DNA from: Ignavibacteriales bacterium
GTDB taxonomy: Bacteria > Bacteroidota > Ignavibacteria > T3Sed10-11
Length of the DNA stretch: 11,179 nucleotides
Assembly (NCBI GenBank): GCA_003560935.1
Contig: PWJF01000504.1
Location: forward strand, 1 to 11,179
Direction of reading: 5' to 3'
Below are positions 1-7,047 of the stretch, piece by piece. Positions within the stretch are counted from its first letter, which is position 1. Every line of letters starts with the position of its first letter. The notes beneath the pieces are model-generated. The model saw nothing but the letters and a program-made list of their open reading frames with translations. It was not told where the DNA came from and did not search any database. Made by a program: the position numbers and the translations under genes.

Positions 1-671
1 CAACCTATGTTCTTGTAAATGATAGCCACGGAAGTATGCGCAACATCATTCTTGAAGAGCTTCATCCCGAGGCACGCCTTATTACAGGACGACCGAAACC
101 ATATGCCATGATGGAGGGGATCGATGAAACATTCGATGCTATCGTGTTTATTGGGTATCATGCACGTGGCGGTACTCTCGGTGGTGTGCTTGATCATACG
201 TACTCGAGTGCGTCGGTGTTTTCAATTAAAATCAACGGTTTTGACATGCCGGAACTTGGACCGAATGCACTGCTTGCAGGTCATTACGGAGTTCCGATCG
301 TTCTTGTCACGGGGGATCGTGCAACGTGTGAACAGGCACAAGAGATTCTCGGCGATGAAGTAGTGACGGTTCCGGTAAAGGAGGGAATCGGATGGAGTGC
401 GGCGAAAACCTTATCGCTTGAAAAAGCTCATCGTTTAATACGGGAAAAAACAAAAGAGGCAATTCTCAAGCGGGATCGTATTCAACCGTATTCGATGGAA
501 AAACCGTACAAGTTTGAGATAACATTTCTCAGAAGTCACCATGCAGAAAATCCATCGCTTATTCCCGGAGTAAAACGCATCGATGGACGAACGGTACGGT
601 TCACTACGGATGATGCAGTAGAAGGTTACAAGCTCATGCGTGCGCTTATCGCCCTTGCAGGTACGGGTTAA
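1..671 (+). CDS. dppA: DppA-type D-aminopeptidase, M55 family (5'-truncated by the window)
   Basis: Zinc-dependent cytoplasmic D-aminopeptidase of peptidase family M55, which cleaves D-amino-acid dipeptides such as D-Ala-D-Ala. The reading frame is already open at base 3, with TYVLVNDSHGSM before the first in-window ATG at 36. That ATG is therefore internal and the true start lies upstream. The visible 222 codons match the family from the NDSH motif onward: the His of NDSH (bases 27-29), GYHARGG, the LDHTYSS segment with the putative catalytic His, and the PELGPNA segment with a metal-ligand Glu. The N-terminal DxE metal motif, about 50 residues upstream in Bacillus subtilis DppA (about 274 aa), falls outside the window. 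The gene ends with TAA at 669-671. It is followed after 54 bp by an alpha/beta hydrolase on the same strand, probably in one transcript. Family assignment is strong; the exact substrate is inferred. Confidence 0.93.
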   Translation, partial: TYVLVNDSHGSMRNIILEELHPEARLITGRPKPYAMMEGIDETFDAIVFIGYHARGGTLGGVLDHTYSSASVFSIKINGFDMPELGPNALLAGHYGVPIVLVTGDRATCEQAQEILGDEVVTVPVKEGIGWSAAKTLSLEKAHRLIREKTKEAILKRDRIQPYSMEKPYKFEITFLRSHHAENPSLIPGVKRIDGRTVRFTTDDAVEGYKLMRALIALAGTG

Positions 672-725
672 GCCGGGTATTAATCTAAAAAGTCATTACA
701 CAGTATCTATATAAGGAGATCTTTA

Positions 726-1607
726 ATGAGAATGCGGGCTATCCAAAGAGCTATATTACTATATAGTCTGGTTATTGTATTGCCAGGCGCAATTCTTACC
801 GGCAATGAAACGGCGGCATCACATTATTTCACTACGAGCGATGGAGTCCGATTGCACTATCTTGAAAAAGGTAGGGGGGATGTCATAATTTTTATCCCCG
901 GATGGACGATGCCTGCCACCATTTGGAAGTATCAGATAGATCATTTTTCCAAACAATACCGAGTCATCGCTCTCGATATGCGGTCGCAGGGCGATTCGGA
1001 AAAAGTATCGGAGGGACACTATCCGATGCGTCGGGCGCGAGATGTGCAGGAATTAATTGAACATATTGATGCTAAAGAGGTAACGCTTGTTGGTTGGTCG
1101 CTCGGGGTGGTGGAGGTTCTTACGTATATCGATATGTTCGGAAATGAAAAACTGAATGCGCTTGTGTTAGTAGACGGATTCATCGGTGCAGACACGGATC
1201 AACTCCCACCACAAAGTCAATTTGCGGGTATGCTCATGGCTATACAGCAGAACCGTGATGAATATACGAAACGATTCGTACGAAGTATGTTTCGAATCGA
1301 ACAAACGGAGGAATTCTTGCGCGAACTGACCGAAGTATCGTTAAAAACTCCCACCAATACGGCATTTACACTGCTCGCCAATCTCATGGTTGTGCAATCC
1401 GATCTGAGACATGTGCTTCGGAGAATAAATTGTCCTGCAGTTTATATTGTAACCCCACAGCTCATGCAGCAAGTGAATATGATACGTAAAGATTATCCCC
1501 ATATACGAGTAGAAATTTTCGAGAATGAAGGGCATGCTTTATTTATTGATAACCCCGATAGATTCAATACTATTGTTATGGAATTGATAGACAAAGAAAA
1601 TCAATAA
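726..1607 (+). CDS. Exported or membrane-anchored alpha/beta hydrolase
   Basis: Serine hydrolase of the alpha/beta-hydrolase fold; substrate unknown. The start is set by a strong AAGGAG at 713-718, seven bases before ATG. Residues 1-25 are a basic stretch followed by a hydrophobic run (signal peptide or anchor), so the enzyme probably acts outside the cytoplasmic membrane. The 293-aa length is normal for the fold. Visible core motifs are HYLEKG (44-49), the oxyanion-loop PGW (58-60), ALDMRSQGDS (82-91), the nucleophile elbow GWSLG (123-127, Ser125), LVDG (148-151) and the late His in EGHALFIDNP (His270). The usual acid after strand 7 (a GxxD-type turn) is not visible: the segment reads VYIVTPQLMQQ. 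Asp150 after strand 6 could replace it. It is probably co-transcribed with the upstream dppA-like gene and converges on alr, with 30 bp between the stops. It could be a lipase, esterase or peptidase; the sequence does not decide. Confidence 0.87.
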   Translation: MRMRAIQRAILLYSLVIVLPGAILTGNETAASHYFTTSDGVRLHYLEKGRGDVIIFIPGWTMPATIWKYQIDHFSKQYRVIALDMRSQGDSEKVSEGHYPMRRARDVQELIEHIDAKEVTLVGWSLGVVEVLTYIDMFGNEKLNALVLVDGFIGADTDQLPPQSQFAGMLMAIQQNRDEYTKRFVRSMFRIEQTEEFLRELTEVSLKTPTNTAFTLLANLMVVQSDLRHVLRRINCPAVYIVTPQLMQQVNMIRKDYPHIRVEIFENEGHALFIDNPDRFNTIVMELIDKENQ

Positions 1608-1623
1608 GGGGAACAACGATGAC

Positions 1624-1637
1624 ACCGGATTTCCGGT
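1624..1637. repeat. 14-bp perfect inverted repeat between convergent genes
   Basis: ACCGGA-TT-TCCGGT lies in the 30-bp gap between the stops of the hydrolase gene (plus) and alr (minus), touching the alr stop codon. A six-base-pair GC-rich stem here could act as a minimal bidirectional transcription end point. The loop is only two bases and no T-run follows on either strand, so it is not a canonical rho-independent terminator. Confidence 0.35.
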
Positions 1638-2786
1638 TTATATCTCATTGGTGTATGTTCTCGGAATCCTCGACGAGAGTGCACATAAGATTTCATAAGG
1701 GATTGTCCCGGTAAGATGTGCAAGTTCCCAGGCGGAAATAGCATTATCGCCGTTTTTTCCAATCAATGTAACTTCATCACCGATAGATATAGTACTTTCA
1801 CTGCCGAGATCCACCATGATCTGATCCATACAAACGATGCCCGCAACCGGGTATCGTTTGCCGTGGATTAATACATTCGCTTTATTTGACAATAGACGAC
1901 TATACCCGTCGCCGTAGCCGATTGGAATCGTACCTATACGTGTTGCTCTTGTGGTGGTGTATGTCCTGCCGTAACTGATACTGACGCCTTGCCCGACCTC
2001 TTTAACATATCCGATTCGCGATCGCAGAGAAAGAGCCGGTTGAAGGGATATGGTGTTGGATATATTTTCAGTCGGTGGATAGCCGTACAACGTGATTCCC
2101 GGACGAACCATCGTGAAGTGCGATTCGGGTGTATTTATGATTGCGCCGCTGTTAGCAATATGTACGTGTTCAATTTCTATGCCTCGTTTCCCGAGATCGG
2201 TAAGTACAGCTTGAAAGCGTTCGAGTTGCAGCTCTACAAACTCAGGATCGTCACCTTCCGATGTGGCGAAGTGGCTGTATATTCCGGTTAAATTAAGGTG
2301 AGGAAGATATGTGATTTGTTCTGCTACCGACGCTGCGGTATCATACTGCACGCCGATGCGCCCCATCCCGGTGTCGGTTTTTAAATGTACGTTGATGCTA
2401 GCTCCGATAGAATTTAAATAGTCATTTAGTACTACTGCATTCTCGCGTGATGATACCGTTATTTCAAGATCGTGTTTTGTAAAGAGAGGAAATTCATCAA
2501 CCGTTGCGCCGTAAAGAACAAGAATAGGTTTCGTTATACCTGCGTCACGCAAGATTACTGCCTCATGCACGAACGCCACGCCGAACATATCGATGTTACA
2601 TGATTGCAGATACTGTGCAACTTCAACAATGCCATGTCCGTAAGCGTTTGCTTTCACTAATGCCATTATTTTAACATCAGGCGAAATCAGTTTACGAATC
2701 TGAGAAAGATTATTACCGATTTTGGATAGATTAACTTCTATATGTGTCGAAGATACGGCAACGTGAGATAAAATCTGTGTATTCAA
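1638..2786 (-). CDS. alr: Alanine racemase
   Basis: PLP-dependent fold-type III racemase that interconverts L- and D-alanine in the cytoplasm, supplying D-Ala for peptidoglycan or returning D-Ala to central metabolism. The 382 aa length is typical. Visible features are the PLP-lysine motif ALVKANAYGHG (Lys45), KTDTGMGRIG (136-145, with the Lys that is often carbamylated and the PLP-phenol Arg), the catalytic Tyr in ISYGRTY (Tyr272), GYGDGYSR (290-297) and VCMDQ (318-322). The start appears to be TTG (2786-2784): an in-frame TAA lies two codons upstream, and no ATG or GTG lies before the conserved HIEVNL segment. No convincing Shine-Dalgarno site is seen; AGGT lies 14 bases away. It is downstream of a DapB-like dehydrogenase gene on the same strand but has its own predicted promoter. 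Ornithine racemases share this fold, but the full set of Alr motifs favours alanine racemase. Confidence 0.95.
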   Translation of the reverse strand: MNTQILSHVAVSSTHIEVNLSKIGNNLSQIRKLISPDVKIMALVKANAYGHGIVEVAQYLQSCNIDMFGVAFVHEAVILRDAGITKPILVLYGATVDEFPLFTKHDLEITVSSRENAVVLNDYLNSIGASINVHLKTDTGMGRIGVQYDTAASVAEQITYLPHLNLTGIYSHFATSEGDDPEFVELQLERFQAVLTDLGKRGIEIEHVHIANSGAIINTPESHFTMVRPGITLYGYPPTENISNTISLQPALSLRSRIGYVKEVGQGVSISYGRTYTTTRATRIGTIPIGYGDGYSRLLSNKANVLIHGKRYPVAGIVCMDQIMVDLGSESTISIGDEVTLIGKNGDNAISAWELAHLTGTIPYEILCALSSRIPRTYTNEI

Positions 2787-2848
2787 TTTTTATTATTTTT
2801 ACCTAATTGCAATTAACTTTGTGAAGTTGCAAGAATTAATATTTTGGA

Positions 2849-2877
2849 AATTTAGTGTAATAACAGGAGAATGTCAA
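2849..2877 (-). promoter_or_regulatory. Predicted sigma70-type promoter of alr
   Basis: On the minus strand, TTGACA (2877-2872, perfect -35) is followed by a 17-bp spacer and TAAATT (2854-2849, four of six -10 matches). Transcription would start near 2842, leaving about a 55-nt AT-rich leader before the TTG start. The -35 overlaps the stop codon of the upstream dehydrogenase gene, so alr can be expressed separately from it. Confidence 0.55.
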
Positions 2878-3911
2878 TTACTTTGTAATTTTGTGCTGTT
2901 AAACCATCGTGGAACGGGCAACTCTACCGGTGTTTTTAATCCGGCGGGTGCATCCTGCAGCAGAGGGATATAATTCACTGCTGCCGATACTGTCGCAATA
3001 TCACCCGGAGTGCCGTTCTGTACGGTTACACACATCTCGGGATTTCCGAAGAGACGCACTGTATCGTGGGGTTGTTGAGCGCCGACGTACATCTCAAGTT
3101 CCAATCGTATGCGCTCATTTTCATTTTCATCGTATCCAATCGCCCTTTGATCGATACCGAGAACCATTCCCGGAATGACGCGTAGATCGGGACCATTGTA
3201 CATGGTCTCTGCAACCTTTGGCTTTAATTCATTACAAATAGATGTCATCTCACAATTAAATGTCGCGCCGATCATTGCTACCGATTCGACAAGTCCGATG
3301 TGTCCGAAATACCCGCTTACTTTTCTTTTATTAAATTCATCGACCGTTAGACCGGCGCCGATTTTTTTCTTTAGAGGGCCTCTCCTTTTTTCTGCGTCCA
3401 CAACACGTTTCACATGAACCGATTCAACGGAAGCAACTACTCCGGAAAGAAATATTGGAAAGAGATCCATAACAAATCCCGGATTAACTCCTGTTCCCAA
3501 AACTGTTACATTGTTTTTCTTAGCACATTCATCAATCCGATGTGCTTCTTTCGGGTGATGCCGCCACGGATATGATAATTCCTCGGTAGTGGAAATAACA
3601 TTCATCTTGTTTTCGATGAGCTCAAGAATTTTTGAGGTAACCTCATGTAAAAATGAGCCGGTGGTATGAACTGCTGTTACCGGTTTTTCATTTGTTTTCG
3701 ATAATGCTTTTTCAAGCGATGGTGCGACGATAATATTATGAGCACCCACCGGTACTAATCCGACCGTGTAAAGTTCGGATAGAGGACGCCAGGCTTTACC
3801 GGGAGCGGGATCAACCGCACCGACAATCTGAACGGATGGATGTTCGAGCAACCGTCTTGCCATTTCGAGACCGATCGGTCCGAGACCTACCTGTATAATT
3901 TTTGTCAGCAT
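2874..3911 (-). CDS. DapB-like NAD(P)-dependent dehydrogenase, 2,4-diaminopentanoate dehydrogenase-like
   Basis: Cytoplasmic oxidoreductase with an N-terminal Rossmann domain: VGLGPIG (8-14) binds the dinucleotide, and GAVDPAPGKAW (31-41) carries Asp34 at the end of strand 2. Further motifs are HTTGSFLHEV (82-91), STTEELSYPW (107-116), LGTGVNPGFVMDLF (138-151) and GHIGLVES (203-210). As I remember the family, this layout matches 2,4-diaminopentanoate dehydrogenase (Ord) of clostridial ornithine fermentation, often annotated as dihydrodipicolinate reductase. The 345 aa length fits that group and is longer than true DapB (about 270). Start ATG has no clear Shine-Dalgarno site, and a 9-bp hairpin lies just upstream. 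The other ornithine-pathway genes (ortAB, oraSE) are absent from this window, so the substrate could be another amino acid or diamino acid. Neighbours are alr (downstream) and a divergent NhaC transporter. Confidence 0.77.
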   Translation of the reverse strand: MLTKIIQVGLGPIGLEMARRLLEHPSVQIVGAVDPAPGKAWRPLSELYTVGLVPVGAHNIIVAPSLEKALSKTNEKPVTAVHTTGSFLHEVTSKILELIENKMNVISTTEELSYPWRHHPKEAHRIDECAKKNNVTVLGTGVNPGFVMDLFPIFLSGVVASVESVHVKRVVDAEKRRGPLKKKIGAGLTVDEFNKRKVSGYFGHIGLVESVAMIGATFNCEMTSICNELKPKVAETMYNGPDLRVIPGMVLGIDQRAIGYDENENERIRLELEMYVGAQQPHDTVRLFGNPEMCVTVQNGTPGDIATVSAAVNYIPLLQDAPAGLKTPVELPVPRWFNSTKLQSN

Positions 3912-3915
3912 AAAT

Positions 3916-3937
3916 AAACCGATAATTGTTATGGTTT
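3916..3937 (-). repeat. Stem-loop just upstream of the dehydrogenase start codon
   Basis: Arms AAACC-(G)-ATAA and TTATGGTTT pair over nine base pairs with one bulged G (3921) and the loop TTG (3926-3928). In minus-strand RNA the stem ends four bases before the ATG, where a ribosome-binding site would sit. It could modulate translation or be a protein-binding dyad between the divergent genes; no direct evidence for either. Confidence 0.35.
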
Positions 3938-4053
3938 CATTAGCATATTAGGAAAAAATAATATACATTTTGAAGATACAATTTTTGGGAGGTTTTTTCT
4001 ATTATTATTCTAAATTATTACGACCATACTTGAATAAAAATAATAATTAGTCT

Positions 4054-5469
4054 ATGGATTACGGCTGGCTTTCTGTTCTCCCGCCCCTTCTGGCGATTAT
4101 TCTTGCTATAGCAACCCGTCAGGTATATATCTCCTTATTCCTCGGTATTCTGGCGGGGTGGTTTATTCTGTCTGATTGGAATTTGTTTAGTGGACTTGCA
4201 AATAGCATCGAAGCGCTTGTGCGGGTATTTCAGAGTCCGGGCAATACCCGTGTGATAATATTCTGTGCTTTGATTGGTGCGCTTATTACACTCACGCAGC
4301 GAAGCGGAGGCGTCAACGGCTTTGTGGAATGGATACAAAAACGTAATATTGCACGCACTCCGCGCGGTGCGGCGAGTCTGTCGGGGTTTATCGGATTCAT
4401 AATATTTATTGAATCAAGTATTTGTTGTCTGGTCGCAGGGTCGGTATCCCGTCCGTTATTTGAACGGTTACGGATTTCTCGCGAGAAGCTTGCCTATATT
4501 CTCGATTCCACGTCGGCACCGAAATGTGTGCTTATACCGCTCAATGCATGGGGTGCATTTGTGATCGGTCTACTTGAAAGGGAGGAGCTTGAAAATGCCG
4601 TTCAGGTATTTATCGATAGCATCCCGTTAAATTTTTATGCGATCATTGTGATCATTATGGTAGCGTTTATAATACTGACTTTCAAGGATTTCGGTCCGAT
4701 GAAAAAAGCCGAAGAACGTGCACGCACGACCGGTAAAACAATTGCGGACGGCGCTGTACCGATGGTGTCGGATGAGATAACCTCGATAGAACCGAAAAGC
4801 GGCATTCCATACCGCGCCGGGAATATGATTTTGCCGGTATTGGCAATGATCATTATGATGCCGGTAGGATTGTACATTACCGGTGATGGAAATATTACGG
4901 CAGGAACCGGATCGACGTCGGTGTTATGGTCGGTGCTTCTTGCTATATTTGTTGCCGGCGCTCTACCCCTCATGCAAAACATATTTTCATTCAGAGAAGT
5001 ATTCGATCTCACGTTGAAAGGTATCGGCGGTTTGATACCGCTCGCCATTGTTATGATCTTTGCCTTTGCCATCGGTGATATGAGCCGGGAACTCGGCACC
5101 GGTGCATACGTCGCCTCTCTCGCAGATGATTTTCTCCAGCCGCAGTATATAGCAGCTATTGTATTTGTTACGTCTGCGTTTATCGCTTTTTCAACGGGTA
5201 CAAGCTGGGGAGTATTTGCAATCATGGTACCAATTGCCGTTCCCACCGCATTGCTCATGGATGTGAACGTGCCGCTTAGTCTTGCAGCGGTGCTGGGGGG
5301 AGGCGTCTTCGGCGATCACGTATCTCCCATTTCCGATACCACTCTTGTCTCCTCTATGGCTGCTGCTAGCGATCACATTGATCACGTCCGGACGCAACTC
5401 CCTTATGCGATGGTTGCGGCAGGCGCAGCGGCATTCCTGTATGTTATAGTCGGTATTCTACTGCACTGA
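4054..5469 (+). CDS. nhaC: NhaC-family Na+/H+ antiporter
   Basis: Polytopic inner-membrane protein of the NhaC family (Na+/H+ antiporter or related cation/amino-acid-coupled exchanger), 471 aa with roughly 11-12 hydrophobic segments. Diagnostic parts are FIESSICCLVAGSVSRPL (118-135), RISREKLAYILDSTSAPKCVL (140-160), PLNAWGAF (162-169) and the C-terminal GGVFGDHVSPISDTTLVSS (416-434) followed by DHIDHVRTQLPYA (440-452). In many family members the first motif reads FIDD followed by Y or F; here it is FIESS, so acidic residues differ. No Shine-Dalgarno site precedes the ATG and the upstream region is very AT-rich. The gene is divergent from the DapB-like dehydrogenase. Members of this family occur in amino-acid fermentation clusters, which makes amino-acid-linked transport possible, but specificity cannot be read from sequence. 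Its stop is three bases from the convergent TPR gene. Confidence 0.9.
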   Translation: MDYGWLSVLPPLLAIILAIATRQVYISLFLGILAGWFILSDWNLFSGLANSIEALVRVFQSPGNTRVIIFCALIGALITLTQRSGGVNGFVEWIQKRNIARTPRGAASLSGFIGFIIFIESSICCLVAGSVSRPLFERLRISREKLAYILDSTSAPKCVLIPLNAWGAFVIGLLEREELENAVQVFIDSIPLNFYAIIVIIMVAFIILTFKDFGPMKKAEERARTTGKTIADGAVPMVSDEITSIEPKSGIPYRAGNMILPVLAMIIMMPVGLYITGDGNITAGTGSTSVLWSVLLAIFVAGALPLMQNIFSFREVFDLTLKGIGGLIPLAIVMIFAFAIGDMSRELGTGAYVASLADDFLQPQYIAAIVFVTSAFIAFSTGTSWGVFAIMVPIAVPTALLMDVNVPLSLAAVLGGGVFGDHVSPISDTTLVSSMAAASDHIDHVRTQLPYAMVAAGAAAFLYVIVGILLH

Positions 5470-5472
5470 CAA

Positions 5473-6798
5473 TCATTGGAAACGATCCGGTACGGTTATT
5501 GCTTCCTCGATCCATTCGTAACAATTACCGAACACTTTGATTTTGCCGTCGACAATCAGGTCACGATTAAAGAAGTAATCTTCATCCTGAGGTACAAGAT
5601 TGTTCAAGAATTCGGCACGTTCACTGGCTCGGGATGCGACACGATCGTCTATCTGTGCCGCTCTTTGATAATATTCCTGAGCAAGTTTATACACGACACG
5701 ATCGGAGAGTTCCATATTCGCCCACCCACCTTTTATTTCAACGACGCATTGTTCTATAACTTCTTCGTATATAGATGAAATTTCGATAAGCGGTTCGCCC
5801 CAATTTGGATTCATGCGGCTTGCCTGTTGCGCATACGATCGCGCCGGTTGATAATTGCCGAGCTGGCGGTAGGTACGGGCGATTTCCAATGGAATTCCCG
5901 GATCATTTGGTTTCAATCCCATTAGTTCACGATATGCTTCGATGGTTTTGTGCAGATCATGAACCCGGTTATATAGTCGTGCCAACTCTGACCAATATGT
6001 CTCCGACTCGGGGTTTATTTCTGTTAATTTTTTAACATGAGGGATAGCTTTTTCATATTTGATCGCAGCATTATATGCTTGCACCAGACGCCAGATATTC
6101 GCCGGATCATTGGGATCGGTACGCAATTGTGCTTCCGCGATTGTAATAAGCTCCTCGGGATCGCGAATAACCCTTCGTAATCGGTCCATCGAAGTTGCAC
6201 TATCAGGATCGCGCTCGGTTAGATACCGTTGGTATAATGCTATTGCCCGTTCTTCATAATCATTGTCGGGTCCGCGGTTGTTCAAATATAAGTTTCCGAG
6301 ACGGTCGATGTATTCAAAATCGATTGTATCAAATTCAAGTTCCACGGAATATTCATACCCCTCGATGGCTTTTGTGATTTTCGGCGGTGAATAGTAATTT
6401 TCATAGAAATGCGCTTTTTGTAAATAATAAGTATGGGCCCGATTGGGTAAATAGTCGATTCCTTTCTGAAAAATCAGTATGATGGTGTCGGCATATGCAG
6501 TTTGTAATTCCGGATCATTTTCTTTCAGATACAGTTGCCGGTAGCACTCTGCAAGGTTCCTGTATAGTGTCCGGAAATAGGTTGGATTTAGTTCCATGAC
6601 TTTCCAACCGTACGGTATCGCACGCTCGTAATAACCGTTGCGATAATCCTCGTGAAATAATGTCCAGTTTCTGAATAACAACTGCTCGTCTTCCTGATCC
6701 TGCCCGGGATGTAATACTGTAAAGTCTGCAAGTGAATACAGTGGAAACCCCGATATTAGGGATATTATAACTACATAACCGAATAAATTCTTCATCAT
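5473..6798 (-). CDS. Exported tetratricopeptide-repeat protein
   Basis: A 441-aa protein with a signal peptide (residues 1-24; hydrophobic GYVVIISLISGFPL then YSLA before Asp25), so it is likely periplasmic or lipid-face exposed. Most of the rest consists of helical TPR-type repeats. The clearest lie at about 57-90, 233-263, 267-297 and 301-331, each with the spacing of small and aromatic residues (for example YWSELARLYNRVHDLHKTIEAYRELM in outline) and a terminal Pro. The last 110 residues (about 332-441) depart from the repeat, contain Cys351 and Cys426, and end in a compact GKIKVFGNCYEWIEE segment that may be a small conserved tail domain. TPR arrays mediate protein-protein contacts; the partner is unknown. 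GAGGT (6808-6804) precedes two adjacent ATGs, and either could be the start. Single-gene unit with its own predicted promoter. Confidence 0.87.
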   Translation of the reverse strand: MMKNLFGYVVIISLISGFPLYSLADFTVLHPGQDQEDEQLLFRNWTLFHEDYRNGYYERAIPYGWKVMELNPTYFRTLYRNLAECYRQLYLKENDPELQTAYADTIILIFQKGIDYLPNRAHTYYLQKAHFYENYYSPPKITKAIEGYEYSVELEFDTIDFEYIDRLGNLYLNNRGPDNDYEERAIALYQRYLTERDPDSATSMDRLRRVIRDPEELITIAEAQLRTDPNDPANIWRLVQAYNAAIKYEKAIPHVKKLTEINPESETYWSELARLYNRVHDLHKTIEAYRELMGLKPNDPGIPLEIARTYRQLGNYQPARSYAQQASRMNPNWGEPLIEISSIYEEVIEQCVVEIKGGWANMELSDRVVYKLAQEYYQRAAQIDDRVASRASERAEFLNNLVPQDEDYFFNRDLIVDGKIKVFGNCYEWIEEAITVPDRFQ

Positions 6799-6826
6799 TA
6801 TTTACCTCAAAATTTGTACCGATAAA

Positions 6827-6853
6827 ATTATATATCCTCATATAATATAACAA
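6827..6853 (-). promoter_or_regulatory. Possible promoter of the TPR gene
   Basis: On the minus strand, TATAAT (6832-6827, perfect -10) lies 15 bp after TTGTTA (6853-6848, four of six -35 matches). Spacing is shorter than ideal, and the AT-rich background makes chance matches likely. Start of transcription would be near 6819, about 20 nt before the ATG. Confidence 0.33.
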
Positions 6854-6895
6854 AAGAATTAATAAGATGAATTCCCGTACCATGAAGGATTAAGT

Positions 6896-6965
6896 GGTGT
6901 ATATACCTATCGTTTAAAGACGGGTAGGCAAGTAGCCGGTTAATAACAACTGGATATGGTTTTTT
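6896..6965 (+). other. Two consecutive stem-loops followed by a T-run
   Basis: Three elements follow one another. GGTGTATATACC (6896-6907) is a near-palindrome. Stem 1 pairs CCTATCGT (6906-6913) with AC-G-GGTAGG (6920-6928): eight pairs, one bulged G, one G-U, loop TTAAAG. Stem 2 pairs CCGGTT (6936-6941) with AACTGG (6948-6953), with one G-U and loop AATAAC. A run of six T (6960-6965) follows six bases later. This looks like a small structured RNA end or attenuator on the plus strand, or operator sequences. It lies upstream of the predicted guaD promoter, and no transcript start for it is evident. Confidence 0.35.
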
Positions 6966-6970
6966 CTTCC

Positions 6971-6999
6971 TTGATTTTCCTACATTAACTTTCTATATT
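6971..6999 (+). promoter_or_regulatory. Predicted sigma70-type promoter of guaD operon
   Basis: TTGATT (6971-6976, four of six -35 matches), 17-bp spacer, TATATT (6994-6999, five of six -10 matches). Initiation near 7006 would give a leader of about 134 nt that begins almost directly with a 9-bp hairpin. Confidence 0.5.
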
Positions 7000-7009
7000 A
7001 TTCAGAGAT

Positions 7010-7037
7010 AACCCATCCCGCTTTTCGAGGATGGGTT
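7010..7037 (+). repeat. 9-bp perfect hairpin at the 5' end of the guaD leader
   Basis: AACCCATCC (7010-7018) pairs perfectly with GGATGGGTT (7029-7037) around a ten-base loop containing TTTT. No T-run follows on either strand, so it is not a standard terminator. It lies just after the predicted transcription start and could stabilise or regulate the mRNA. Confidence 0.5.
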
Positions 7038-7047
7038 CATTATGTAA

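Noticed and set aside
36..671. ATG at 36 as the start of the D-aminopeptidase gene
   Set aside because: The frame is open to base 3 and encodes the family NDSH metal motif before that ATG, so the true start is upstream of the window.
1638..2786. Ornithine racemase, to fit the Ord-like neighbour
   Set aside because: The full set of alanine racemase motifs (VKANAYGHG, ISYGRTY, GYGDGYSR, VCMDQ) is present, and nothing in the sequence points specifically to ornithine.
3999..4053. Promoter for nhaC in the AT-rich divergent gap
   Set aside because: Several TATTAT-like and TTGAA-like strings occur, but none has acceptable -35/-10 spacing, so no call was made.
4635..5258. 207-codon open frame on the minus strand inside nhaC
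   Set aside because: It lies opposite a strongly recognisable NhaC gene, has low-complexity Ile/Ser/Ala composition and no family resemblance or ribosome site; it is an antisense shadow.
7010..7037. Rho-independent terminator
   Set aside because: The stem is good, but no T-run follows on either strand and the plus-strand gene continues downstream of a predicted promoter.
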